59,449 nt of DNA from Bacteroidaceae bacterium (GTDB lineage: Bacteria > Bacteroidota > Bacteroidia > Bacteroidales > Bacteroidaceae). Below, piece after piece: positions 8,477-16,934 of the stretch (the stretch's first letter is position 1; the number at the start of each line of letters is the position of its first letter). Made by a program: the position numbers and the translations under genes. The stretch covers positions 1 through 59,449 of the forward strand of contig JAFUYM010000020.1 in assembly GCA_017470525.1 (NCBI GenBank), given 5' to 3'. The notes beneath the pieces were generated by a model. It was not told where the DNA came from. It did not search any database and saw nothing but the letters and a program-made list of their open reading frames with translations.

Positions 8477-8908
8477 ATGTTAATGCTAAACATAGGAGAC
8501 GAGACAAGAGCCAAACATACTCGATACTTTTCAGAAAGAACGCTCCTTCGCCTGAAGCCACAACAGGGATTGTCAGAACGTTACCAACGTCGTTCGCTTG
8601 ATGCAACGCTGGCCTGTAAGTTGACGTTGACGTATGGCAAGTATCATTTGGCAATGCTTCACAGAGAGTTGGCCATGAGTGCAGAACAGACGACCTATCA
8701 ACAGGCAGAGCGGACGGCAAACATTATGAATCAGATAACCATCTTTCATTCCTCGCCATCAGACTTCTTGTATACCCATAATAAAAGCATAGACGAATGT
8801 ATTGATACCTACAAGGAGTTCAAGCAACTTGTGGAAAAATATGCTGATGATTATTTCGTGCCAAGCGTCGTGGAGATGAACAATTATTCTTGTGGGGAAA
8901 TGCGGTAA
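8477..8908 (+). CDS. Unknown 143-residue protein
   Basis: This open frame follows the DUF3841 gene by 14 bases on the same strand and gives 143 residues (or 141 from the second ATG at 8483). It is hydrophilic, with many Gln, Glu, Arg and Tyr and no signal peptide or membrane segment. The central part (LDATLACKLTLTYGKYHLAML) is probably helical. I do not recognise a family. Coding is supported by length and position behind a real gene; there is no clear ribosome binding site. Confidence 0.5.
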   Translation: MLMLNIGDETRAKHTRYFSERTLLRLKPQQGLSERYQRRSLDATLACKLTLTYGKYHLAMLHRELAMSAEQTTYQQAERTANIMNQITIFHSSPSDFLYTHNKSIDECIDTYKEFKQLVEKYADDYFVPSVVEMNNYSCGEMR

Positions 8909-8939
8909 GAGGGGAAAAAGTTGTGAGGTTGCAGATTTT

Positions 8940-9103
8940 CCGTAACGTTGGCTTCGCAGAAGTTACTTGCACTCGGAAAAGCCCAAATAAATTTGGTTCT
9001 TCACTCGTTTTTCCGTAACGTTGGATAAGTTACTCCATCTCAGCATAAAAAAAGAACGAGTTCTTTTTGTTCTGCGCTCGATTTTCCGTAACTTTGCAGC
9101 GAG
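8940..9103 (+). repeat. 73-bp tandem triplication forming the argC promoter region
   Basis: CCGTAACGTTGG occurs at 8940 and 9013, and CCGTAACTTTGC at 9086: exactly 73 bases apart each time. The bases before each copy also match (GTTCTTCACTCG before the second copy, GTTCTGCGCTCG before the third, then T-rich runs). Only the third copy keeps a perfect TAACTTTG -7 box (9089-9096), with a TTTTTG run about 20 bases upstream. The first two read TAACGTTG and look like decayed promoters. Confidence 0.7.
9089..9096 (+). promoter_or_regulatory. -7 box of the argCD promoter
   Basis: TAACTTTG is 24 bases upstream of the argC ATG at 9120. A TTTTTG run at about 9064-9069 is placed as a possible -33 element. 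It is the third unit of the 73-bp repeat. Confidence 0.65.
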
Positions 9104-9119
9104 AAAATTGAAAGAGTAT

Positions 9120-10136
9120 ATGGTAAAAGTAGGAATATTAGGTGCGGCAGGTTATACGGGCGGTGAGTTGATTCGCCTGTTGCTGAACCATCCCGAGGTG
9201 GAGATTGTGTTTGCCAACTCGGAGTCGAACGCAGGGAATCTTATCAGCGATGTGCATGAGGGTCTGCTTGGGGAGACCGAGCAACGCTTCACGGCTGAGA
9301 TGCCGTTCGACCAAGTGGATGTGGTGTTCTTCTGCTTCGGACACGGCAAGAGCGAGGCTTTCCTGAAGGAGCACACGATTCCTGAGAACGTGAAAATCAT
9401 CGACTTGGCACAGGACTTCCGCATCAAGGGTAACCACGATTATGTGTATGGTTTGCCTGAGATTCACAAGGAGGAGATTGCGAAGTGTCAGCACTTGGCT
9501 AATCCCGGGTGTTTCGCCACCTGCATTCAGTTGGGGCTGTTGCCATTGGCTAAGGCTGGACTGCTGACAAAGGACATCGCCGTGAACGCCATCACTGGTT
9601 CGACGGGTGCAGGTCAGAAGCCGGGTGCCACCACGCATTTCTCTTGGAGAAACAACAACTTCTCGGTGTATAAGTTGTTCACGCATCAGCACCTGCACGA
9701 GATTTGCCAGACGCTGAACGAGTTGAAGCCTGAAGGGGTTCCTCATGTGGTGGATACGCTGAATGAGGGCTTTGAGGCTGAGGGAATTACGGTTGACTTT
9801 ATCCCCTATCGTGGCGATTTTGCAAGAGGCATCTTCTGTACGACGGTGGTGACACTTGACCACTGCCCTGTGGAGAGCGACATCGTCGCTCTATACAAGA
9901 CCTTCTATGAAGGAGCCGCTTTCACCCATTACTCTGAGAAATCGCCTGACCTCAAGCAAGTGGTCAACACCAACAAGGGGATTGTCCATGTGGAGGTATT
10001 CGGCAAGAAGGTCGTTGTTATCAGCATGATTGACAACCTCTTGAAGGGCGCCGTCGGTCAGGCAGTACAAAATATGAACATCATGTTCGGCTTGGACGAG
10101 CGAGCCGGACTTAACCTTAAAGCATCCGCTTTTTAA
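9120..10136 (+). CDS. argC: N-acetyl-gamma-glutamyl-phosphate reductase
   Basis: ArgC reduces the acylated glutamyl phosphate to the semialdehyde with NADPH in arginine synthesis. The ATG at 9120 gives 338 residues; an in-frame ATG at 9021 would place the promoter inside the gene and is rejected. The N-terminus has the NADP-binding VGILGAAGYTGGEL motif. The catalytic cysteine is Cys131 in NPGCFATC. The C-terminus has the NLLKGAVGQAVQN segment typical of the family. argD follows after two bases, so the pair is one operon; in Bacteroidota the pathway is thought to use succinylated intermediates, so the acyl group may be succinyl. Confidence 0.93.
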   Translation: MVKVGILGAAGYTGGELIRLLLNHPEVEIVFANSESNAGNLISDVHEGLLGETEQRFTAEMPFDQVDVVFFCFGHGKSEAFLKEHTIPENVKIIDLAQDFRIKGNHDYVYGLPEIHKEEIAKCQHLANPGCFATCIQLGLLPLAKAGLLTKDIAVNAITGSTGAGQKPGATTHFSWRNNNFSVYKLFTHQHLHEICQTLNELKPEGVPHVVDTLNEGFEAEGITVDFIPYRGDFARGIFCTTVVTLDHCPVESDIVALYKTFYEGAAFTHYSEKSPDLKQVVNTNKGIVHVEVFGKKVVVISMIDNLLKGAVGQAVQNMNIMFGLDERAGLNLKASAF

Positions 10137-10138
10137 TT

Positions 10139-11284
10139 ATGAGACTATTCGACGTTTATCCACTTTTTGACATAGCCATCGACCACGGCAAGGGTTGCCA
10201 CGTGTGGGACGAGGAGGGGCAGGAATACCTTGACCTGTATGGTGGCCATGCTGTTATCAGCATCGGGCACTGCCACCCTCACTATGTTGAGACAATGGCC
10301 CAACAGTTGAACAAATTGGGCTTCTACAGCAACTCCGTGCAGAACCCTCTCCAGCAGGAACTTGCCGCACGACTGGGCAAGGCTTCGGGGTATGACGACT
10401 ATCAGTTGTTCCTCATCAACTCGGGTGCCGAGGCAAACGAGAACGCCCTGAAACTGGCATCGTTCTACAACGGAAGAACCCGTGTGCTGTCGGCAGAAAA
10501 GGCTTTCCACGGACGTACCTCGCTGGCTGTGGAAGTGACGAACAACCCCAAGATTATCGCTCCCATCAACGATAACGGACACGTTACTTACCTGCCTCTC
10601 AACGACTTGCAGGCATGGAAAGAGGAGATTGAGAAGGACGATGTGTGTGCCGTCATCATCGAATGCATCCAAGGAGTGGGTGGCATTCGCATGGTCACGA
10701 AGGAGCTTCTGCAAGGGCTGCGTACCCTCTGCGACCAGCACGACACGGTGCTGATTTGCGACGAAATTCAGTGTGGCTACGGCAGAAGCGGCAAGTTCTT
10801 CGCCCATCAGCACCTCGGCGTTCGTCCCGACATCATCACGGTTGCCAAAGGCATCTGCAACGGCTTCCCCATGGGTGGTGTGCTGATTTCGCCAAAGTTC
10901 AAACCTGTGTATGGTCAGTTGGGCACCACGTTTGGAGGCAACCACCTCGGCTGTGCCGGTGCCATTGCGGTGTTGGACGTGATTGAGAAGGAGAACCTGG
11001 TGGAGAATGCTGCCAAGGTGGGCACGTATCTGATAGATACGCTTACAGCAGAGATGAAGGCGGGCAACCTGCCGCATGTAGTGGATGTACGTGGCGAGGG
11101 CCTGATGATTGGCATCGAACTGGACATCCCTTATAAGGAGCCACGCACACGCCTCATCAAAGAGCAGCACTGCTTCACGGGCTGTTCGGGCACCAACGTG
11201 ATTCGTCTGCTGCCACCGCTCTGCCTATCGATGGACGAGGCGAAAACATTTATTGCGAAGTTCAAGAAAGTTCTCGGGGCATAG
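10139..11284 (+). CDS. argD: Acetyl/succinylornithine aminotransferase
   Basis: This 381-residue class III aminotransferase uses PLP to convert the semialdehyde made by ArgC into acyl-ornithine. Visible motifs are NSGAEANENALKLA for cofactor phosphate binding, the ICDEIQCGYGR motif with the pyridine-binding Asp208, and the Schiff-base Lys237 in TVAKGICNGFPMGG. It starts two bases after argC. The size and order match argCD operons of the phylum. A generic ornithine-type aminotransferase is an alternative, but the argC linkage makes ArgD most likely. Confidence 0.9.
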   Translation: MRLFDVYPLFDIAIDHGKGCHVWDEEGQEYLDLYGGHAVISIGHCHPHYVETMAQQLNKLGFYSNSVQNPLQQELAARLGKASGYDDYQLFLINSGAEANENALKLASFYNGRTRVLSAEKAFHGRTSLAVEVTNNPKIIAPINDNGHVTYLPLNDLQAWKEEIEKDDVCAVIIECIQGVGGIRMVTKELLQGLRTLCDQHDTVLICDEIQCGYGRSGKFFAHQHLGVRPDIITVAKGICNGFPMGGVLISPKFKPVYGQLGTTFGGNHLGCAGAIAVLDVIEKENLVENAAKVGTYLIDTLTAEMKAGNLPHVVDVRGEGLMIGIELDIPYKEPRTRLIKEQHCFTGCSGTNVIRLLPPLCLSMDEAKTFIAKFKKVLGA

Positions 11285-11329
11285 TTCCCGAGGGCTTTCT
11301 CTTTTATCACCCTAACCATCATCACCTAT

Positions 11330-12490
11330 ATGAAAAAATTCCTTTTCCTTGCTATGGCGATGACTGCATCGCTTGGCATCAACGCACAGAAAACCAACAA
11401 AGTGCCTACCGAGGCAGAGATGGGTGCCTACGTGATGGTGTATCACAAAGATGCCGACCACAGCCTTCACATGGCACTCAGTTATGACTCCTACACATGG
11501 ACATCGCTAAATGATGACAAGCCCGTCATTGCAGGTGACACGATTGCCATGCAATACGGCATCCGCGACCCACATATCTTCCGAGGACCCGATGGCGGTT
11601 TCTACCTCGCCATGACCGACCTCCACATTTTCGGTTCGAATGCAGCAGCAGCGAGCGAAGGGCACCAAAACACCAAGGTGTATCGCACCACCCAATGGGA
11701 GCGTGATGGTGCTGCTTACGGATGGGGCAACAATCGAGGACTGGTGATGATGAAGTCATTCGACCTCATCCACTGGACACGCACCAACCTCGATTTCTCC
11801 AAACTCACCTGTTCTACGGGTGTGACCGACATGCACGGCACCCCCATCCCTTGGAGCGAAGTCGGCTGTGTATGGGCACCAGAGACGGTGTATGACTACG
11901 AGGCTAGGCATCTGCTCGTCCACTTCACCACCCGCATGAAGAACGGTACGGAGATGATTTACTACATCTACATGAACGATGACTTCACGCAAATGCTCTC
12001 CGAGCCCAAACTGCTGTTCGAGGCACCTCTGGGCAAGAACGGTGTGCCTGCCTATACGGTCATTGACTCTGACATTATCAAGGTGGGCGACACCTACCAT
12101 CTCTTCTATGTTTCCCACGAGCACACCGCCACCGTAAAGCATGCCACATCCAAGAACATCACAGGCCCATACGTGATGGATGACAAGTATGACGATGGCG
12201 AGAAGCAAGGACATGAGGCTCCCAACTGTTGGAAACGTCTTTCCATCCACACCGATGGCAAGGACACCTATGTAGTCATGTTCGACAACTACAGCCGCCG
12301 TCCTCACAACTTCGGTTTCGTCGAGACCCAAGACTTCCAGACCTTCAAGATGATTGGTTACTTCGACCAGGAAGGCAGCCCCATGAAGCGCACCAACTTC
12401 TCAGAGCAGAAGCACGCCGCCGTTGCCCCTCTGACGGTGAAAGAGGCAAAGGCATTGGAGAAGTACTGGGCTAAAAAGAAAAAGAATTAA
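11330..12490 (+). CDS. Secreted GH43-like glycoside hydrolase
   Basis: This 386-residue protein has a clear signal peptide (MKKFLFLAMAMTASLGINAQ, cleaved near Gln20). The sequence looks like a five-bladed beta-propeller of GH43 type: YGIRDPHIF near the start of the catalytic domain, SFDLIHWTRT strand-turn repeats, and GCVWAPETVYD with the likely acid Glu. A C-terminal Lys-rich tail follows. GH43 enzymes are exo- or endo-acting on arabinan or xylan. The gene is 45 bases downstream of argD and may be read through from it; it ends at a strong hairpin at 12541-12566. The substrate cannot be told from the sequence. Confidence 0.72.
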   Translation: MKKFLFLAMAMTASLGINAQKTNKVPTEAEMGAYVMVYHKDADHSLHMALSYDSYTWTSLNDDKPVIAGDTIAMQYGIRDPHIFRGPDGGFYLAMTDLHIFGSNAAAASEGHQNTKVYRTTQWERDGAAYGWGNNRGLVMMKSFDLIHWTRTNLDFSKLTCSTGVTDMHGTPIPWSEVGCVWAPETVYDYEARHLLVHFTTRMKNGTEMIYYIYMNDDFTQMLSEPKLLFEAPLGKNGVPAYTVIDSDIIKVGDTYHLFYVSHEHTATVKHATSKNITGPYVMDDKYDDGEKQGHEAPNCWKRLSIHTDGKDTYVVMFDNYSRRPHNFGFVETQDFQTFKMIGYFDQEGSPMKRTNFSEQKHAAVAPLTVKEAKALEKYWAKKKKN

Positions 12491-12540
12491 GTATTATTGC
12501 TGTCGCTATACTTTTTATGACCGATTTGGGATAGAAGACT

Positions 12541-12566
12541 TTGGGGTGAGTTCGTACTCACCCCAA
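12541..12566. terminator. Perfect 10-bp hairpin between convergent genes
   Basis: TTGGGGTGAG at 12541-12550 pairs with CTCACCCCAA at 12557-12566 around a six-base loop. It lies 50 bases after the GH43-like stop and overlaps the stop codon of the leftward gene at 12558, so it probably serves both directions. Confidence 0.65.
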
Positions 12567-13022
12567 TTCTCTATATGTCACCTCAAGATTGGGAAAGGCT
12601 TGGCGCAAGGCATGGAGAAACGGTTCCGTTGTCTCTGCCTCCACGTGCAGCACAAGGCTGTTACGAGCCTCTTCTTCCATGCTTATCAGGTTGCCATGAT
12701 AGTGAGGTGAACCTACCAGCAACTGCATCAGCACCTCCAGTGGGATATACATACCCAACTCGTTATCGGGCGTACCATAACGGTGTGCCAAGTCATCCAC
12801 CATCGTCTTGATGCCATCGAGCGTGACGGGCGCCCCCTGCAGATAGTAGTCGGCTTTCATCACCTCCCATTTCGTCGAAGTGTCTTCTTCGCAGTCCATG
12901 TCGTCCCATCCCGCCTTGTCGAAGTACTCCTTCGCCTTCTTGCGGTCTATGAAGATGCCGTTCTCCTCGTCACCCTCCAGATATTGATAGGCCTTTTCTA
13001 TCAGTTCCTCTTTGCTTCCCAT
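12558..13022 (-). CDS. Small soluble protein, Sel1/TPR-like start
   Basis: The ATG at 13022 gives 154 residues; the longer in-frame start (13109) adds an improbable N-terminus. The first half has a Sel1/TPR-like pattern: EELIEKAYQYL, then RKKAKEYFDKAG. The C-terminal half is acidic. There is no signal peptide. It is the last gene of the leftward cluster (103 bases after the lipoprotein at 13126-13698) and its stop codon lies within the terminator hairpin. Function unknown. Confidence 0.5.
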   Translation of the reverse strand: MGSKEELIEKAYQYLEGDEENGIFIDRKKAKEYFDKAGWDDMDCEEDTSTKWEVMKADYYLQGAPVTLDGIKTMVDDLAHRYGTPDNELGMYIPLEVLMQLLVGSPHYHGNLISMEEEARNSLVLHVEAETTEPFLHALRQAFPNLEVTYRELG

Positions 13023-13125
13023 GATGATAATATAGTCATTGTTGCCAAAAAATTCAAGAAAGAACCACCGATTGTGGGGATTAGAAGGCTCGTTTTTGAT
13101 TTGATACAATTCTCATAAAAGATGT

Positions 13126-13698
13126 TCACTCCTTCTTATCGAAGGGGGAATCTTCCAGAAGATAATCATTCCCCATTCTCTTTACCAAAGAAACCCAAAA
13201 GGTCTTGTTTTCATCAACCTTTTCTTCCTTGGAAACTAGGTAATAACCTATTTTCATCAAATGATCGTTTTCAAAAGGAGTGTGCGTATATTGGTTGGCA
13301 AGTTGCTTGACAAAAGCCTCATCATCATCTTCTATAGCCAAATCAACAAGCATGGATACACACTCGTCACAATAACTCTCACTTTCCCTTTTTATTTCTT
13401 TCAACAAATATATGATTCGTTTCTTGGCAGTCTCATTTCCTTGGCTCATCAAGAAAAGTAGTTCATGCTCGTATACATATACCTCTGCTTTCCATTTCGC
13501 TCCCACGTCTTTAAACATATCGTTGTTTTGCATTTTGTCCAGAAAGTCGTGTGCTGCCTGAAAGTCTTCTGCTGTGCATGCCTCTTGATAACTTTCATAC
13601 ACGGTGCCATCCGCACCCTTCACCTTGATTTTTCCGTCATCACATGCTGTACACAGACATACTGCTGCACAGCAAATCAAAAAATAAATCTTTTTCAT
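13126..13698 (-). CDS. Lipoprotein, paralogue of the single-TM protein at 14632
   Basis: The ATG at 13698 gives 190 residues with a lipoprotein signal peptide and lipobox LCTAC (Cys19). The mature part shares blocks with the protein encoded at 14632-15618: YESYQEAC/YASYREAC, RIIYLLKE/RLIYLLKE and AIEDDDEAF/AIGDDDEAF in the same order. The two therefore descend from a common ancestor, one anchored by lipid and the other by a membrane helix. The family is unknown to me. It follows the nuclease gene by 14 bases on the same strand. Function unknown; it may act at the cell envelope. Confidence 0.7.
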   Translation of the reverse strand: MKKIYFLICCAAVCLCTACDDGKIKVKGADGTVYESYQEACTAEDFQAAHDFLDKMQNNDMFKDVGAKWKAEVYVYEHELLFLMSQGNETAKKRIIYLLKEIKRESESYCDECVSMLVDLAIEDDDEAFVKQLANQYTHTPFENDHLMKIGYYLVSKEEKVDENKTFWVSLVKRMGNDYLLEDSPFDKKE

Positions 13699-13712
13699 TG
13701 GTAGTTTTGTAA

Positions 13713-14612
13713 TCATTTTTGTTTTGCAAGACTGTATTCATCTGCAACTTTGACATAAGTAGTTACGTCTTTGTCGGTAGAACTCATCTGAAAGACCCCG
13801 ACAAAACGGTAGAGCGACACGCCAAAAGCATTCTCCTGCTTGAAGAACGTGATGCGTTTCCTTTGCTCCAGAAGTGGTTCTGGAGTAGAAACCGTTGGAG
13901 CAGTATTTTTGCGTTCTGTGATGGTTTCTCCATCTTCGCTTAGTTCGTTGCTCCATGTTTTGTGCCCGTATTTAGGCCACCATAGAAGGTACCCATTGTT
14001 GAGAGACTTTCCTCCTCTTCGGTTGGACTTCACATCCATGCCAAAAGTCTTGCAGATGTCGAGCGTTGTTCGGAACGAATCGTTGTCTTTAACTCGTAGC
14101 ACACCTTTCGCCCTGTGAAAGTCGGGTTTTAGTTTGTCCTCGTTTGTCCAAGGCTGGAAACGGCTCTGCTTTTCTTCCTCCTCAATCCGTTGCCGAATCT
14201 CCGAAACCACTTTGTCCACCTGTTGGTGGATGTCCTCCAGAGCACAATAGAACGTTTCATTTTCCGTGCTTTTGTTCTTGTCGTAGCAAATGATGCGTTC
14301 CAATTTGATTTCGGTGTTTCTGATGATTTCGTAAGTGCGCAGTTCGTCTCTTCTTTTTTGCTCAGGATTAGCATGGTAGGCTTCGTCTATCTCTACCCCA
14401 TAGTTGATTTGAGGGAAGAAAAGGTCAACAAGCGCATACGCCTCCCCTCGTCGTACATATTGTTGACATACCATCTCAACATTAGTTCTGTCAAGTCTGT
14501 GCCATATTCTTTGAGCAATGTACGATTCTATGGGCTTGAACTTCACCTTCTTGAACATCTGTGTCAGATAGTTCAAGTTGTAGTCGATGTGCTCTAACAT
14601 TCTCTCTTCCAT
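13713..14612 (-). CDS. Putative PvuRts1I/AbaSI-like modification-dependent endonuclease
   Basis: The ATG at 14612 gives 299 residues; a start at 14660 would overlap the upstream gene by 29 bases. The N-terminal domain has RRGEAYALVDLFFPQ and then GVEIDEAYH, placing Asp63, Glu74, Asp76, Glu77 and His80 in a Vsr-like or PD-(D/E)xK-like nuclease core, with Asp89 nearby. The C-terminal half, with DICKTFGMDVKSNRRGG and LLWWPKYGHKTWSNELS, looks like the SRA-like modified-base-binding domain of PvuRts1I/AbaSI enzymes, which cut DNA containing 5-hydroxymethylcytosine. This family assignment rests on memory of motifs. It lies inside a leftward cluster of envelope proteins, an unusual setting. Confidence 0.6.
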   Translation of the reverse strand: MEERMLEHIDYNLNYLTQMFKKVKFKPIESYIAQRIWHRLDRTNVEMVCQQYVRRGEAYALVDLFFPQINYGVEIDEAYHANPEQKRRDELRTYEIIRNTEIKLERIICYDKNKSTENETFYCALEDIHQQVDKVVSEIRQRIEEEEKQSRFQPWTNEDKLKPDFHRAKGVLRVKDNDSFRTTLDICKTFGMDVKSNRRGGKSLNNGYLLWWPKYGHKTWSNELSEDGETITERKNTAPTVSTPEPLLEQRKRITFFKQENAFGVSLYRFVGVFQMSSTDKDVTTYVKVADEYSLAKQK

Positions 14613-14631
14613 GATGTTTTTAGAGTATCTG

Positions 14632-15618
14632 TTATTGGAAAACGCCGTCGTTCTTTGCACGTTGATATTTTTGTTGAATCTTTTGATGGAGTGGGGTTCC
14701 CGAGAATAAACTAATTAACTTTTTGAGTAAGTCTTCATTCTTTGCAATGATACATAAATCACTAATTCGGTCCACATGCTCTGTGAAGGAATTTTTCTCG
14801 TCCAATCTATCACTATAACTCGACTTAGACTTGGCAAAATGTTGAAGTATGAGGTTTGTACATGCATCATCGTTGGCGGATATTAGATATTCAATATCAG
14901 AATCATAATTCCACCCATTTGTTTCAAGAATCTGTAGCAATAACGTTTTTGCTTCTTCGCTGTCTTTTTTCTTGAGGTAATTCTTTATTTTTTCCAATTC
15001 TCTGCCCCAAACATCATATTTTTCTGTAGGGATTTTATTTATAATGGAAGAGATAAATGCTTCGTCGTCGTCTCCGATTGCCGTATCAATCAAAATGTCC
15101 ACATTCTTGTAGTCATGTTCCTTCAGAAGATATATGAGACGCTCTTGTGCTTCTGAGGTTTTCATGCTTAGCAGGTATAGGCATTCTTTGTCATAAACGT
15201 AGTCACGAACCTTTGTCAATTCCTCTTCCGCAGCGATTCGTTTTGCTTTTGGTGTAATTGCGCTTTGGCGCATTTCTTCCACCTTTTTCTCTAATTTGTT
15301 TATTTCCTTGTAGGCATACTCAAAATCTCCTGCCTCGCATGCTTCACGGTAACTGGCATAATTGTTCCCTTTTTTGCCACCGCCGAAAAGTTCCGTAATG
15401 CCCTTTTCTGTTTTGTCGCCACTAAAAAGTCCTGTATCGGATTTTTCGGTTTTGTCACCATCTTCTTCGGATAGATATAGGGGGATTGCTACGGCCAATG
15501 CTAAAATGAACGCTCCTGCAATGGGAATAATGCTTTTGTTTTTCTCAAAAAAAGACTTGAGGGCACTGGATGTATCAGAGTCTCGGCTTTCTTTCTTGGG
15601 TACTGTTTTCTTTGCCAT
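14632..15618 (-). CDS. Single-TM protein related to the neighbouring lipoprotein
   Basis: This 328-residue protein has a lysine-rich start (MAKKTVPKKE) and one hydrophobic helix at about residues 31-50 (IIPIAGAFILALAVAIPLYL). A Gly/Lys-rich linker follows, then a helical repeat-like domain that begins YASYREACEAGDFEYA. The blocks shared with the lipoprotein at 13126-13698 are in the same order, showing duplication. The C-terminal third is extra compared with the lipoprotein. It precedes the nuclease gene by 19 bases and follows another lipoprotein gene by 30 bases, so cotranscription is likely. Family and function unknown. Confidence 0.7.
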   Translation of the reverse strand: MAKKTVPKKESRDSDTSSALKSFFEKNKSIIPIAGAFILALAVAIPLYLSEEDGDKTEKSDTGLFSGDKTEKGITELFGGGKKGNNYASYREACEAGDFEYAYKEINKLEKKVEEMRQSAITPKAKRIAAEEELTKVRDYVYDKECLYLLSMKTSEAQERLIYLLKEHDYKNVDILIDTAIGDDDEAFISSIINKIPTEKYDVWGRELEKIKNYLKKKDSEEAKTLLLQILETNGWNYDSDIEYLISANDDACTNLILQHFAKSKSSYSDRLDEKNSFTEHVDRISDLCIIAKNEDLLKKLISLFSGTPLHQKIQQKYQRAKNDGVFQ

Positions 15619-15648
15619 TTGTCTATATTTTTTGTTAGTTCTACACTT

Positions 15649-16881
15649 TTATTCCTCGTCTCCTATCCCCAGTTTCTCTGACAGGAAACTTCCTGCGGTA
15701 TCCGCCACCTTGAAGATGCGGTCGAAGGTGCCGCTGATGGCATAGCCGAGGGAGCCGAAGAGACCTGTAGGACGGCTGTTGGCTTTTGCCTGTGCTTCTG
15801 CGGCTTTGGCTGATGCCATACTGGTGTATTTCGTCTTGATTTTGTCGGCTTCGATGTTGGCGAGTTCTTCCTCGTGAGCGTAGAGCATCTTCAACTTCTC
15901 CAGTTCGCGGGCAGCCTGTTCGTCACGCTCGGCTTTGGCTTCGAGGGCAGCACGGCGGGCTTGGCACTTCTGCTCATATTCGGCATAGAGTTTCTGTGCT
16001 GTGGCGTGCTCGGGGCTGTCGGTTGGGATAAGGCTGAAGTAAGCACCAACGGCAGGGTTGAACTCATCGCCAGAGGAAGCGAGCAGGGCTTCCATCTCGC
16101 CCAGCATGTCAGCAGCCTGCTTGTGGAGCATCCCCTTGAGGAGGGCGTCTTGCTTCTCGCCGACATACTTGTATGCCGTGGTTGCCTGTTCGGGTATGCT
16201 GTTGAGGAGGGCAAGCGCCAAGGCATAGTTGCCTTCGCCTTCGGCTTTCTCCACCTGATTCTTGATGACTTGCACGTTCTCGTCATACCAACTGATGATA
16301 CGCTGGCTGGCGGTTTGCAGCATCTTCTGCATTGCTGGGGTGTTCTTGATTTCCTTCACGGCGTTTTGGTTCGCCTCCACAAACGAGTTGCCCACGCCCA
16401 TGACTTCCTGCACGGCGGTGGCATAGACATCGCCCGTCAGCGTGTTCAGCACCTTGAACGTCAGTTCGTACTTGACGGTCATCTTCTGTGGTGCGGTGCC
16501 CGTTGTGGCACGTCCTGTCTGTGCGACCTCGGTGCCGAGAACGAAGTTGTAACTGCCCACACCACTGATGCCGTTTTGCGAAGCGATTTGCAGCATCTTC
16601 ATGCTGATGCGGTCGGCGATGTCCTGTGTGATGTCGCCGTCAATCTTAGGTTCCACGATGGCGAAACGGATGCCATGACTGTACAAGAGCGTGTCGAGGT
16701 TGACCTCCAGTTCGGCACGTTTGGCAGCCAAAGCAGCGTCGCGAGCCTCACTACTCATCTCGTTGGTGGTGCGGTCTTTGGGTTGAAACTTCTTTTCGTT
16801 GCTGTCGTTGTTGTTGCCTCCACCTCCGCAGGCGGCGAGCAGCAGGGCTGCTCCTATTATATATAATAATGTGTGTTTCAT
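15649..16881 (-). CDS. Lipoprotein with coiled-coil tail
   Basis: The ATG at 16881 gives 410 residues with a short signal peptide and a lipobox LLAAC (Cys18) followed by glycines and asparagines. An alpha/beta part with MTVKYELTFKVLNTLTGDVYA follows, reminiscent of outer-membrane lipoproteins that assemble secretion or stress complexes. A long Ala/Glu/Lys-rich helix (about 310-370), probably a coiled coil, precedes a glycine-rich end. It lies 53 bases downstream of the other lipoprotein gene on the same strand. I do not recognise a named family. Confidence 0.65.
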   Translation of the reverse strand: MKHTLLYIIGAALLLAACGGGGNNNDSNEKKFQPKDRTTNEMSSEARDAALAAKRAELEVNLDTLLYSHGIRFAIVEPKIDGDITQDIADRISMKMLQIASQNGISGVGSYNFVLGTEVAQTGRATTGTAPQKMTVKYELTFKVLNTLTGDVYATAVQEVMGVGNSFVEANQNAVKEIKNTPAMQKMLQTASQRIISWYDENVQVIKNQVEKAEGEGNYALALALLNSIPEQATTAYKYVGEKQDALLKGMLHKQAADMLGEMEALLASSGDEFNPAVGAYFSLIPTDSPEHATAQKLYAEYEQKCQARRAALEAKAERDEQAARELEKLKMLYAHEEELANIEADKIKTKYTSMASAKAAEAQAKANSRPTGLFGSLGYAISGTFDRIFKVADTAGSFLSEKLGIGDEE

Positions 16882-16934
16882 AAAAGTGAAAAAGTAAAAG
16901 TGAAAAGTGAAAAATTTGCTGCCGCAACTGCCAA

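Noticed and set aside
10145-11170. Long antisense open frame of 341 codons opposite argD
   Set aside because: It is a frame shadow of a well-supported gene in a GC-rich region, with no family features. The same holds for the long antisense frames at 15874-16866, 16947-17921 and 20009-21172.
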